The translations under genes were made by a program, and so were the position numbers. DNA of 64,000 nt from Phorcus lineatus. Taxonomy: Eukaryota; Mollusca; Gastropoda; Trochida; Trochidae. Below the pieces are notes generated by a model. That model was not told where the DNA came from, did no database searches, and worked only from the letters and a program-made list of their open reading frames with translations. The DNA is taken from positions 43,781,220-43,845,219 of the forward strand of contig OV121089.1 of NCBI GenBank assembly GCA_921293015.1, read 5' to 3'. Shown here one piece after another: positions 26,701 through 36,208 of this stretch (position 1 is the stretch's first letter; every line of letters starts with the position of its first letter).

Positions 26701-29700
26701 GTTCTGAAGACGAAAATCTCAGTGGATGGGGTGTTATTCGAGTTTTTTTAAAATTATGTACACAGATGAAATCAGGTGTCTCTTTTCTAGAGAACCTTAT
26801 TGCACTGAATGAAGGGTTTCGAAATCATCATCATCAAAGTAGTAACAATCTGTAAATGGGGGTATTTTAAGGGTTCTTCACAAGGATTACGGAAGTTTGT
26901 CAAACTTCTACAGTTATGGCTGATAGAATGAAGGCCTTTATTTCACGACCAAGTAAACACGTACGCTTCCCCCAGGGTTACTATGTCCGAAATTCTTGCA
27001 TATGATAAAGAGATATTTAATATTATGTACATGATGATATTTATCCTGTAAACTGAAAGCAAATGAACTTGCCTTGTCTATACATCATATTAAATCATGT
27101 AAAATCATATCATATCATTTCATATTATATGGAAATTTGGACAATGACAAATCGCTACATGATTAAAACAAGATCACAAAACTGTAACTGAACCTGTTGT
27201 AACCTATAGAATGTCAGCGCACTATAACCAATGGTTCGCAATTCCAGCCGAAGCTCGCAGGATTCACCGCCATGCATATCCAGAATAGTGTTGCGGGATT
27301 TCTCCCTTCAATAATAATTACAGACGTGACAAAGGTTAAATACGCTTTGCGTTTAACCCCAATCGTATCACTTCACGTCAACATGTTGCCAATTAGTATG
27401 AACATTAATAATTTGAAAAGCGGAATTAGATTCTCGTCACTTAATCGAGCATGGTACGGTCATTAAAGAAATCCTTCTATTGATATAGACAAAAATAGCC
27501 ATGCAATTAGTTTCCATTTTCGTGATATCACTTTATTCTTTAAGAAAACGTTCTCCATTGCATTCATGACTTATGATTCAGAGACCAACATAGCGCTGAG
27601 AAGACCAGTGCTAACGAGTGGAGGGAACTCACCTACAGAAGCCAACGACGGTGACTCTAAGTCAAAGTGGCCTTGTGTCAACGTAAATGTGTGCAATGGT
27701 TCACTTGGATGCTGGTGGCAGGTCGACTTTGGCGACGTCAAGACTGTCGACACAGTACTGGTGACAAACAGAGGGGATTGTTGTCGTATGTCTTCTTTTG
27801 ACGTATTTACATACAATTTATTTGATACAGCGCACGCTGATTTAAAAGGCCTTAGAAATCTTATCAAATCCATATAACACTAAGTTTAGGGTTAGGGGTT
27901 AGGTGAAGACCAACATAGCCACCCTAACCCTAATTATGATATTATTTTCAGTCTTGGCTGAAAAAGGGCTTTCTGGCCTCTTAAGCCATAGACCTGGGTT
28001 TAAATCCCAGTAGAAACGCTAAACGTGTGACTTAGGTCTCATATTGTACTGTGTCCCTAGGCGCGGTACTTCATCCGCGTTGCACTCTGTCTACATGTAT
28101 CCTGCTCAATCAGAATATATAAATTCGCTCTAGAAGGATCACAGGCGCCAGACTCTGAAATAACAATATCATGTAAATATATGTACATAAAGCTATATAA
28201 TATAAACAAGGTCTGACATTAGTGATAGAGTCTAGTCTGCATATAGGACCGGAAATGGTTTCCTGGTTCGGTCTGGCGCCAGTGAGCAGGAAGGTCTAAA
28301 AGTGTACCTGATGTGTACAGGCTACATGGTCCCCACTTTGTGTCGTTAAGGGAAATTAACAATGTTGGTTAGTACATACCTACACATAAGATTGTTATTT
28401 TTTGGGATCATCTTATTTTACATACATCATGACGTTTTCGTAAAAAAAAATCAATAGTAAATTCCGACCCTCGCAGTCGTTTTTCTGCTTCAGCTGTAGC
28501 CTAAAATAACTTGAAGTTTTTCCTAAACAATTAAAATGAATTACCTTAGTACACTCCATTTGATTCCTTATCTTGGTGTAATTTAGGTGCATCAGTGACC
28601 CCAAAAGTTATATCAAACCTAGCTTTCTATCTCTCACTATGCCATCTTTCAGTCTTTTCCTTCAGCCTATCGATCCCTTTTCTGTCTGATCTGTCCACAC
28701 TCGATCTTTTTAAAACATAAAACCCAAACAACTAACTCACACACTCATTACAAATACAATTTCTCAGTAACCTCAAGTAGTTTTAAGCATTACTTTATTG
28801 TAAATAGGTTTACCGTATAAGACTTAGTGTTCTTAAATTTTTTTACTTCAGCCGGGCGTATAGCCGACTTCTCTCTAGACGTGTATGACACAGATCCAGC
28901 TGTCGACCCTTCAGGCCAACCTAAACATTGCGCCTCTTATCCTGGTCCCATGAGTTCACCGGGCGTCACAGAGACCATTCACTGTGAGGTTTCACTCCAG
29001 GGCAGGTTTCTCCGTATTTCTCAACCAACAAACAAGTTGCAGTTCTGTGAGTTGCAGGCCTTTGGAACTCCGACTTATCGTGTTGAACCTTGTGAGTATT
29101 GTTTGTTTTAGTTGGATCGATTTTTCTTCTTATAAAAAAGGAATTATAATGAGTGAATTCAAGTTCATATTCAGTTGAACTGTTATTGACGAACATCTTT
29201 TCCGGTTATCTCCAGCTATCTCAATGGCGCATCATCTCAATAACAACCCTGTGATTATATCTATGGATGATAAGAGTGGTTATGTAATTGGAGTGATACT
29301 CACGATAATAACATCAACTAGATATTTGTCATCATGTGCTACTAGTGCTAACTAATTACCAAATAAATCGATGTCATCAACTAGAAAAGCAAAAGGCTAG
29401 TGCTAACAACGCCAAGTTGTTAATCACAAATAATTATTAATGTCATAAAATTATTATATCTATACCACTCATGTTGTTATCGAATACATATATATATTGG
29501 GTCTATTCCACTATTCTAGTAGGGGTCACAGGAGCTAATTAACTTGTTTACTGAATCGTTAAAGTGTCTGCGAAATGAAGCCTCGGCGTGTTGGGAGCCG
29601 ACCTTTTAAAGATGTGCTCATTGGGTGGCTCAAAAGGTCTGGAGACCAATGTTTCGAAGTACTTATATGACTTGTGTCTGGCTCTTATGGTTTCAGTAAG

Positions 29701-30119
29701 GCGATTGCGCTAACTGTCCGTGGAATTAGAACTATAAACTGCTCGCAAGATACTGTTGTTTGGTTAAAAAACAAACTGCTTTAAAGCGTAGGTTCTATGT
29801 TCTTCGTAGGAACCCTACAAAGATATATCAATATCATATTCGAACATATTATTATATATTTTTCTCAGGTGGTTCATTCCAGGCTAGTCCAAGTTCTCGT
29901 TATCCTGCTTTAAACATCGACAAAGCTGGACAGGATGTGACGTCACGAGCTGCATGTGCGGCAGAATGTAGCAAGAATACTTCCTGTGCTGGTTTCAACA
30001 TCAAATACTCTCCAAATGTTCTTTGTGAACTGATTCTTGAAGCTATCACTTGGTCTCCGATTGCAAGTTCTGAATTTGACTTTTATCAAATGGATCACTG
30101 TTGGCATATATGTGAGTGA
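20752..30119 (+). CDS. Secreted F5/8C (fucolectin-type) – PAN/apple domain protein
   Basis: Hand-built model with exons 20752-20830, 24224-24253, 27582-27785, 28852-29091 and 29869-30119, giving 267 aa. Every junction is GT–AG and phase 1, and all join in frame. Residues 1-26 are a signal peptide. Residues ~38-184 form a discoidin/F5-8C-like domain of the fucolectin type: NIALRRPVLTSGG, AND, GCWWQVDFG, VTNRGDCC, GRFLRI and FCELQAFG mark the expected strands and cysteines. Residues ~186-265 form a PAN/apple-like domain (AACAAECSKNTSCAGFN… CEL… DHCWHI). The protein is probably extracellular and may bind glycans as a recognition lectin; this is a family-based inference. Exon 1 exists in three tandem copies; I chose the nearest. 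The stop follows a donor-like GTGAGT at 30112, so a longer form with further exons is possible. Confidence 0.75.
22400..24010 (-). pseudogene. Decayed Tc1/mariner-type transposase
   Basis: Read on the minus strand, pieces of a DDE transposase appear in order. An N-terminal helix-turn-helix-like piece (TTIRRLHAERIETGQTK) lies near 23700-23775. Next come the first Asp region (FTDEVRF, near 22910), the second Asp region (LQHDNAKP.TARIVSDYFE), the third acidic site (NPIEHLWD, 22560-22590) and the C-terminus GGHTRC-stop at 22400. Stops and frameshifts interrupt it throughout, and a ~530-base element is inserted at 23168-23701. It is inactive. Its 3' end is shared with the array copies to the left, which carry only that end. 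Confidence 0.8.
23168..23701. mobile_element. Non-autonomous inverted-repeat element nested in the Tc1 fossil
   Basis: The left end has AAAAGTTTATT and then GTGCAAATATCATGTAA. The right end has the inverted counterpart, TTACATGATATTTGCAC then AACAAACTTTT. The arms are about 50-60 bases with gaps. The ~530-base segment interrupts the transposase between its helix-turn-helix part and its catalytic part, and it shows no coding potential. Confidence 0.5.
24600..27270. other. Intron of the lectin-like gene, no further feature
   Basis: This stretch lies between exon 2 (24224-24253) and exon 3 (27582). I see no additional exon in phase 1, no transposase and no strong tandem repeat. It is AT-rich throughout. 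Confidence 0.4.
27885..27933. repeat. Inverted pair of telomere-like repeats
   Basis: TTTAGGGTTAGGGGTTAGG (27885-27903) is followed 18 bases later by CCCTAACCCTAA (27922-27933). These are two to three units of the metazoan telomere hexamer facing each other, within an intron of the lectin-like gene. They are short and could be a decayed transposon end or a repair scar. Confidence 0.6.
27955..28120 (+). mobile_element. Old tRNA-derived SINE fragment
   Basis: The phrase GACCTGGGTTTAAATCCC resembles a B-box (GGTTCGAATCC) within a tRNA-like TψC arm. It is followed by GTGTCCCTAGGCGCGGTACTTCATCCGCGTTGCACTCTGTC, quoted here in part, which resembles the conserved 3' domain found in several animal SINE families. 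Boundaries and a target duplication are not clear. It lies in the third intron of the lectin-like gene. Confidence 0.4.
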
Positions 30120-30149
30120 TTATCCATTCACGGTTTCATGAAACCATAA

Positions 30150-30600
30150 AGTTAAGTGGATAAGAAAGCCATGAAGACTTACTGTTGTAAATGAAGTGTT
30201 CCGATATGAAGAACTGAACATGCTTGTCATGATGGTCTAGAAAGTTGCAAGAAAGGAGAAAACATAATATTTTAGAAGGAAGATTTGGGGAACTTCTGAT
30301 GGATTTTAAAATAACATTTGTAAACCCTAATGTGGCCCAACACGAAGAACTTTACATGTCTGTCATGATGGTTTTCCAAGTGTCAGGGAAGGAAAAAACA
30401 TAATATTTGAGTAACAAGATTTTGGGCGGTACGTATGACAGATTTAGAAATAACATTGGGGGTCAAGTGAATAAGAAAGTCATGAACATCTACTGTTGCA
30501 TTGAAGACTCAAGTGGCCTGATATGAAGATCTGAACTTGCCTATCATGATGGTTTGGAAATGTTAAAGGAAAGGATAAAACATATTATTTTAGTAAAAAG

Positions 30601-30602
<2 letters not shown>
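30150..30602. repeat. Degenerate tandem repeat, about three units of 140-170 bp
   Basis: Each unit contains a variant of GAAxxTGAACxTGxxTxTCATGATGGTxT followed by AAAACATAATATTTxAGTAA, at about 30150-30320, 30321-30461 and 30463-30602. It lies directly downstream of the lectin-like stop codon, so part may be 3' UTR. Confidence 0.6.
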
Positions 30603-30603
<1 letters not shown>

Positions 30604-30645
<42 letters not shown>

Positions 30646-30655
30646 TATAAAGATT
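30604..30655. repeat. (TA)n microsatellite
   Basis: About 50 bases of almost pure TA dinucleotides with one TG interruption, immediately after the degenerate tandem repeat. Confidence 0.9.
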
Positions 30656-30659
30656 ATAT

Positions 30660-31345
30660 TATATAGTAGCTAATAAAGGTTGAAAGGATAATGTGCCCAT
30701 GTATTGTTAGACTCTTTTTATCTTCGAAGTCCTTTTCTATGTGTATAGATAATGTTTTATTTTTGACGTGAATTTATAGTAGTAAGCTTACACTCCCTGT
30801 TAGTTCCCATGATTATTCTACCAAGAAATACATTGGCAGTTTCTCCGTGAAACTCTTTTTTCCGCGAATTTCCCATTTTCACTTGTATCACTATAGAGTA
30901 GCTAGACTGAAAACTTTTGTTATTTCTTAGCAAGCAACCTGTCAAAAAATTACATGAGTGAAAACCACTAAAATAGAGAGACTGTGATAATGTGGGTTAC
31001 ATATATATTTGATTTGTTTTTCTTTGCAGGGAATTTATTTCTGTTTTCACACCTTTTATTTCATCCCTTATTCAATCCACTTAAATCATGTTTGAAAGTA
31101 ATCTATTTGCTTTGAATTTTAAAAGAGGCCAAAAGACATGAAAATGATTCTTAGATCAATGAAAGAATACAATTATATTAATTATGGTTAATAAAGGTTC
31201 ACCATTGTATTTATTCTTGAGCTTGTAACTTGTTAAAACAATATGAAATCTCCATGTACATATTAAAAAAAGAAATAATAAAGCGCCATTAGCCATTTGA
31301 TTACGTTATTTATCAATTATGAAAGGAATAGTGTCTGTGTGCGAA
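30660..31345. other. Possible 3' UTR and intergenic sequence
   Basis: An AATAAA at 30672-30677 is a candidate poly(A) signal for the lectin-like gene, about 550 bases after its stop. Otherwise nothing is recognised. Confidence 0.3.
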
Positions 31346-31350
31346 TAATA

Positions 31351-31580
31351 GTGCTAACTTCACAATTTCATTTAGGAATTGAGAACCTGGAACCGGTTAC
31401 TAACTTCACAATTTGAATTTGAACGGGTTGCTAACTTTACGTTTTAATGAGGAGCTGGGAAATGGTTGCTAACTTCGATGTTTGAATAAGGAACTGGAGA
31501 GATGGAAGTGGGGCCTGGTTGCTAACTTCACAAATTCAAAAAGGAATTGGGAACTGTAAACCATTTGCTAACTTCAGTGT
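31351..31580. repeat. Minisatellite, 5-6 units of about 40-50 bp
   Basis: The units begin GCTAACTTCACAATTT and end in variants of GGAACTGGGAACCGGTT. Spacing varies between about 30 and 52 bases. A related single unit is near 5158-5177. Confidence 0.65.
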
Positions 31581-31599
31581 CATTATATCGGGAGAATGA

Positions 31600-32985
31600 A
31601 CTAAGTGCTTGCTTTTCGTTGGTTGATCGTTTAATGTTTTGATAATCTATTCACATGAAAAGAGGTATGGCGCCACCAGCCTTTTCAAAAACTCTGAATC
31701 GATCAGATTGAAAAGAATTTTATTCATATCAAAGGGTTTGTTTTAGCTTAAGGGTATCAAAAGCACAAAAACTTATAACTTTATAATATAACAGCATTTT
31801 CTTAACCCTTGAATAACAGTTAAACTAAGTTTCTTCAAACCTTCATTTTTCTTAATGAATAACATAACATGTTTGTATGTTTATAATTTTTTCTGTAGAT
31901 ATAGCATGTTTATGTTCATGCGAAAGTTTAAACCGTATTTTGGCACTTTAGCCCTTATATTTTACCATCAATTTGTCTGATGGAGGGATCAAACGACCTC
32001 CTAAACGTTACAATTAAATGTGGAAACCTATTTGAGTGTTTACACTTGTTTACTTGTGTTAAGTGATTAGTACAGGTCACGTGACACTTTAGTGTCGATG
32101 TTCTAAACTCGTCCCAGATGTGAAAGAATTTTCTTTCTTCATCATGATGTCTAACCACAATTTTCAGGATAATATTCCATGTTCATATCTCACCCAAGAA
32201 TACGTACCCAACAAAGACTTTTGAAAACGATGTTCAAATTTTGATATTTTTTTTTACTGAACTCGAAGTCGATTGATCTGACTTACTGATGTGGATGATT
32301 CGTTTCGGTCAAGTTTTCTTTGATTTCACTTGAATCTATGTTTGCAGGTTCTTCATTTTGTTGCGAAACAGCATTTATTTTGTTGAAGAAGAAGTCCGTT
32401 ATTCTTCGTTTCATGATGAAATGATTTTCAGTCAAAGCGAAAGTCGACAGTTCGCTAAACAGGTGTGTACTCGGATTAGGGTCAAAGATAGCAATTCAGC
32501 ATGCGCGAACCCAATTCCATTCCATTCCAAATTGGTCGCTTTTTTTAAGTAAACGAATTATTCTTCTAATTATAAACACGAAAGTTAGATCTATTATTTT
32601 AAATTCAGACCTGACATTAACGTCGTATTTCAGAGATTGGCCTTTTACCAATTGATTCTAAATTTCAGTATAACTTGCTCTAAATTATTTGCGCCAATAC
32701 ATACGTATGCAGCAGATTAGAAAATTAACGCCAATATAAATGTTTTTGCGTTAATGGCGAAATGGCGTTGGCTGGCTGAAGCACTGTAGTCAAGAAACAT
32801 TAAAAAACCAAATTGAATCCCAACTTAAATGTAGCTTATCCCAATCATTACTCCAATTATTATATGTGAACTCTTTTAATAACATCAAATCATGTAAGGT
32901 TTAAAACTTGCTCAGTTGTCTTGCTATAATACTTTCCTTACCTAACCAGTGAATGAGACCACCCGTGTTCCCATCAAGGTACATC
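31600..32985. other. Intergenic, nothing supported
   Basis: No exon could be assigned on either strand. An acceptor-like TTTGCAG at 32341-32347 precedes a 195-base open frame of unremarkable composition, which I do not call. Confidence 0.3.
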
Positions 32986-32989
32986 TCTT

Positions 32990-33600
32990 CCTCCTAAAAT
33001 AATAACACAAGCCCCAAGAAATATATAAGCAAATATTTCTTCTTCAAGAGGTGAGGTGAGGTGAGGTGAGCTGGTGTTTAACGCCGCTTTCAAGATTATT
33101 TCACTTATATTGCGGCTGCTAGTATTATTGCAGGGAGAAAGCCCGCAACACTAGTGTGGCTATGCATTGCGGTGAAACCTGCAAACATCGGCTGGAACTA
33201 GCGAACCATGGGTGGTACTGCACTGATTTTCAGAGTAACATTGCACCCAAACCTGACTGCGTGTAGAACAGTTCTCTACTTCAAACAGAGTTGCAGAGTC
33301 CCTGGTGGGATTCGAACCACGGACCTCCCTAACCACTGCGCTATCCCGCCCCCTCTTCTTCAAGAACGCAACTGTCTAAACCAGCTAAGACATTACAGAA
33401 GACACAAGCTCTGAGGAAGATATTACCAATATTTCATATACAAGAAAGCAATCACCTGCATGTACACAAGCCAAGATATTACTGCAGACAAGAGCTTGGA
33501 GGAAGATATGACTGAATATTTCTATTCGAGAAATCAATCATTGACACCAGCCACGATATACTGCAAACACAAGATAAAAGCTACAAGGAAGCCAAGAACT
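32990..33600. repeat. Degenerate ~85 bp tandem repeat, interrupted by a SINE
   Basis: Units related to AAGATATTACTGCAGACAAG…GAGGAAGATAT…AATATTTC…AAGAAAxCAATCA occur at about 33388-33473, 33474-33557 and partly 33558-33600. Another unit is split by the SINE at 33050-33353. They are degenerate but collinear. Confidence 0.5.
33050..33353 (-). mobile_element. tRNA-derived SINE, full length, copy 1
   Basis: On the minus strand it starts with a tRNA-like head. The A-box is in GGGATAGCGCAGTGG and the B-box is GGTTCGAATCC, spaced as in a tRNA gene. A body follows, then a tail of repeated CTCAC units. A perfect 12-base target duplication, TCTTCTTCAAGA, flanks it (33038-33049 and 33354-33365). Related, 5'-truncated or decayed copies are at 57620-57852 and about 62610-62832. 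The body phrase GTTTAACGCCGCTTTCAAG resembles widespread mollusc SINEs. Confidence 0.85.
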
Positions 33601-33665
33601 AATATGTCACGTCATATTAAGGATAAAAGATTTTCTCAAAATAACATACAATTTGGCCAGAATGC

Positions 33666-33985
33666 CGTCATGTTGACATTTTGAACACCTCCATGCTACT
33701 CCACTAAATTTACCAGCTGTACTTATTATGTATGTGCCTCATAACTTACCTTTACTTCTAAATCAACAAAGACAATTCTGTGTGACACAATCCTTGTTCA
33801 ATCAATATGTTGAACTTGGTGCAGTTATGTTTACATTTTGAACACATTATGATAATTACACTCACTGAGCCAGTTGTGTAAACATCTATGTACCTTATCA
33901 TTTACCTTTACTATATCATCAACAAGGACAATTCCTACCATCCTTATTCCACCCATGTCATGCTAACTTGGTTCCAACTATGGTG
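33666..33985. repeat. Two-unit tandem duplication, about 165 bp period
   Basis: TTGACATTTTGAACAC…CTTACCTTTACTTCTAAATCAACAAAGACAATTC, quoted in part, recurs as TTTACATTTTGAACAC…TTTACCTTTACTATATCATCAACAAGGACAATTC. The two units are clearly diverged. Confidence 0.55.
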
Positions 33986-34331
33986 CTTTCCTGAGCCTGC
34001 ACAGTATCTCTCTTTTGTTCATTAAAATGTAAAGTAATATTGACACAGTTGACCTAGCGATGTTAAAGGGGCCATGAAAAGTATTGCTATGTTGAGTGAC
34101 TGGTTACATCGAAAATATGGACTCATCAGACTGATGTTTGTCTCTCCTTATATCCTCTTTGATGGGTCACGTGACTCTAGTGGTCTGGACATCTCGTTCC
34201 AGCAGAATTCCGGTGGTTTTGCATCCTGTGGTTTTTACGTTGAGAGAATGGTGAGAATCCACTTGTACACAAGCCACTTCTGCTAAAAATCTGTCTTGGT
34301 TCTATATTGCAAATTAAATCGACTTGCTTAA

Positions 34332-34761
34332 AGAGCCACTCCGTGATTTTCATAACATATTATTTACCTTTGATATGAACCTAAATGTCATATATGGTCA
34401 TGTAAAATCAAAACATCTTAACTTTTCATGTCCAAAAGACATATGTATGATAAATACTGGTTTTCCATGAAATCACGTCCAATATACATGGATAGTAGTT
34501 TTATAACCTAACAAAGCCTATCAACTCCTAACTCGCCTCCTCGCTGTTTTAGATAAGTCTCCAAAATTACGTTCGACTATTTGACGCGCGCCACTGTCCG
34601 GTTTTCGATCATAAATACGACGTTCTACCTTCATGTTGTCACTGTAAAAAAACAATAAGCTTTGAAATATGTCTTTTTGGTAACAGTCGATACTTTGCGA
34701 TCAAATGACACCAATGATTAAGTTTGGCATATATGACTCCAACAACTCACGGAGTGGCTCT
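34332..34761 (-). mobile_element. TTAA-flanked MITE, copy 2
   Basis: The ends are AGAGCCACTCCGTGA and its inverse TCACGGAGTGGCTCT, with TTAA on both sides (34328-34331 and 34762-34765). It is the same family as 4264-4742 but inverted. Its minus strand carries the 37-codon frame MKVERR…DRKPDSG…LSKTARR, also ending in TGA and free of indels relative to copy 1. Confidence 0.75.
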
Positions 34762-34765
34762 TTAA

Positions 34766-36205
34766 GAGACGAGAGCAATCTATTGAGGACTCCATTTTAG
34801 AAATTCAAAATACTTTCCCCCCAAGCATCAGGCAACGATTGAAGCTGCCATTACCCTCAACACAGATCTGGAGACCAAGTCAGCCCAAGTTACAAATAAC
34901 AATTTTATGCCAACAACCAACCCTTTGACTAGCAGAAACAAGGACTCTAGATCTGAACAACTCTGCACTCTCTCAGCTATCTTCTCCAATATCAGTTGGC
35001 ATCAATAAAATGTCAACCTTAAAATAATAACTTTGATCTGATTATCAATTGAACAAAAGTGAGATTAGCCTGTTGAACAAGGTTCGTAATTTTATTCCCA
35101 CATTTTTATTTTATTCCCATTCTTTTTCAAACCTAAAATGATTCTTTAGAAAATAAAACTCTTAGGGACATGTAAGTCAAGGCTAATATCATCCATCCTC
35201 CAAATTCTGCAACATAGTCTATCTATTCATGTGCAGAAAATGCAACATCAATATGTAAGAGAAACCATGAGGGAGTTCAGACCGCGCCTATCTGAACACT
35301 TTCCAGACATAGCTTTTAAGAGGGACAAATCAGATTCAGACAACACCTGACTCAGAGTGTACCACTCACTCCAGAAGAGTACTAGAACCGAGGATATTTC
35401 TTGAGCTCCTAACATTCCATCTGCAAGACCTCAATAATAAGACCATAGGTTGAAACATTCCCCTTCATTGTTCAACCAATTCTTTAGAATGAAGTTATGC
35501 ATGAAATGATCGATTTTTTGAAATCTGGTATAAGAAAACACATTACTAAAGGGAATCAAACGACTTACAATATTATGTAAATTTGTTTTGATATTATTTC
35601 TGAAAAGGATTAGAATAATATATGCTATGCTAAACAAGCAGACATCAGCCAGGTTGCAGAGTCTGAAATATATTGAACAATATAGTTATGAAGCTGTTTT
35701 CTTTGATTGTAACTTTAAAGTAATGTAAGAAACATTGGAAACCCTTAAAGGCATCACTACAGATAATGACTGTTTAATTTTCCAATCTTCAAGGACCTTT
35801 ATAGTTTCTCAGTTCTGGTCGGAAACATAATTATAAGTTGTGTTTCCAAGGAAACAACCAAAAATAAAACCCCAAAGGAACCACTTCACATGATGATTGT
35901 TCAATATACCTGTAGGACCATCAGGGAGTGGGCAAATTTAAATCTCTACAGTTTGCATGCTAAATAATTCCTTTGTTAATTTTTTTGATGTTTTGTCAAT
36001 TATCAACCAATTTACTCATGCACTTCTATCCCCACAATGAGCTTGTCCAAGACCTCACAGAAAAACAATGAAATGTCAGGCTTCCGAAGGAATTCAAGTC
36101 ATTGAGTCTCAATTCTGTTGCAAACTTTCGTCTAAACATGATTTATACAACAGTTCACACACGACATTAACAGATTCCGGCCACAATGATAATACAAGTT
36201 AACAA
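34766..36205. other. Intergenic / 3' side of STN1
   Basis: I recognise no exon or repeat. Part of this lies just downstream of the STN1 stop on the minus strand and should hold its 3' UTR. I see no canonical AATAAA (TTTATT on plus) within the first 200 bases. Confidence 0.35.
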
Positions 36206-36208
36206 TTA

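Noticed and set aside
27571-27873. 100-codon minus-strand frame
   Set aside because: Shadow of the F5/8C exon 27582-27785.
30150-31580. Possible CRISPR-like or operon-like repeat array
   Set aside because: Units are unequal, diverged and lack unique spacers; the genome is eukaryotic. These are ordinary degenerate minisatellites.
33300-33353. Possible tRNA gene (A-box and B-box on minus)
   Set aside because: It is the head of a SINE with a 12-base target duplication; the acceptor and anticodon stems are not intact.
34074-34286. 70-codon frame (…FDGSRDSSGLDISFQQNSGG…) before a GTGAG-like site
   Set aside because: Composition looks partly coding, but there is no clear acceptor, no partner exon and no recognisable family.
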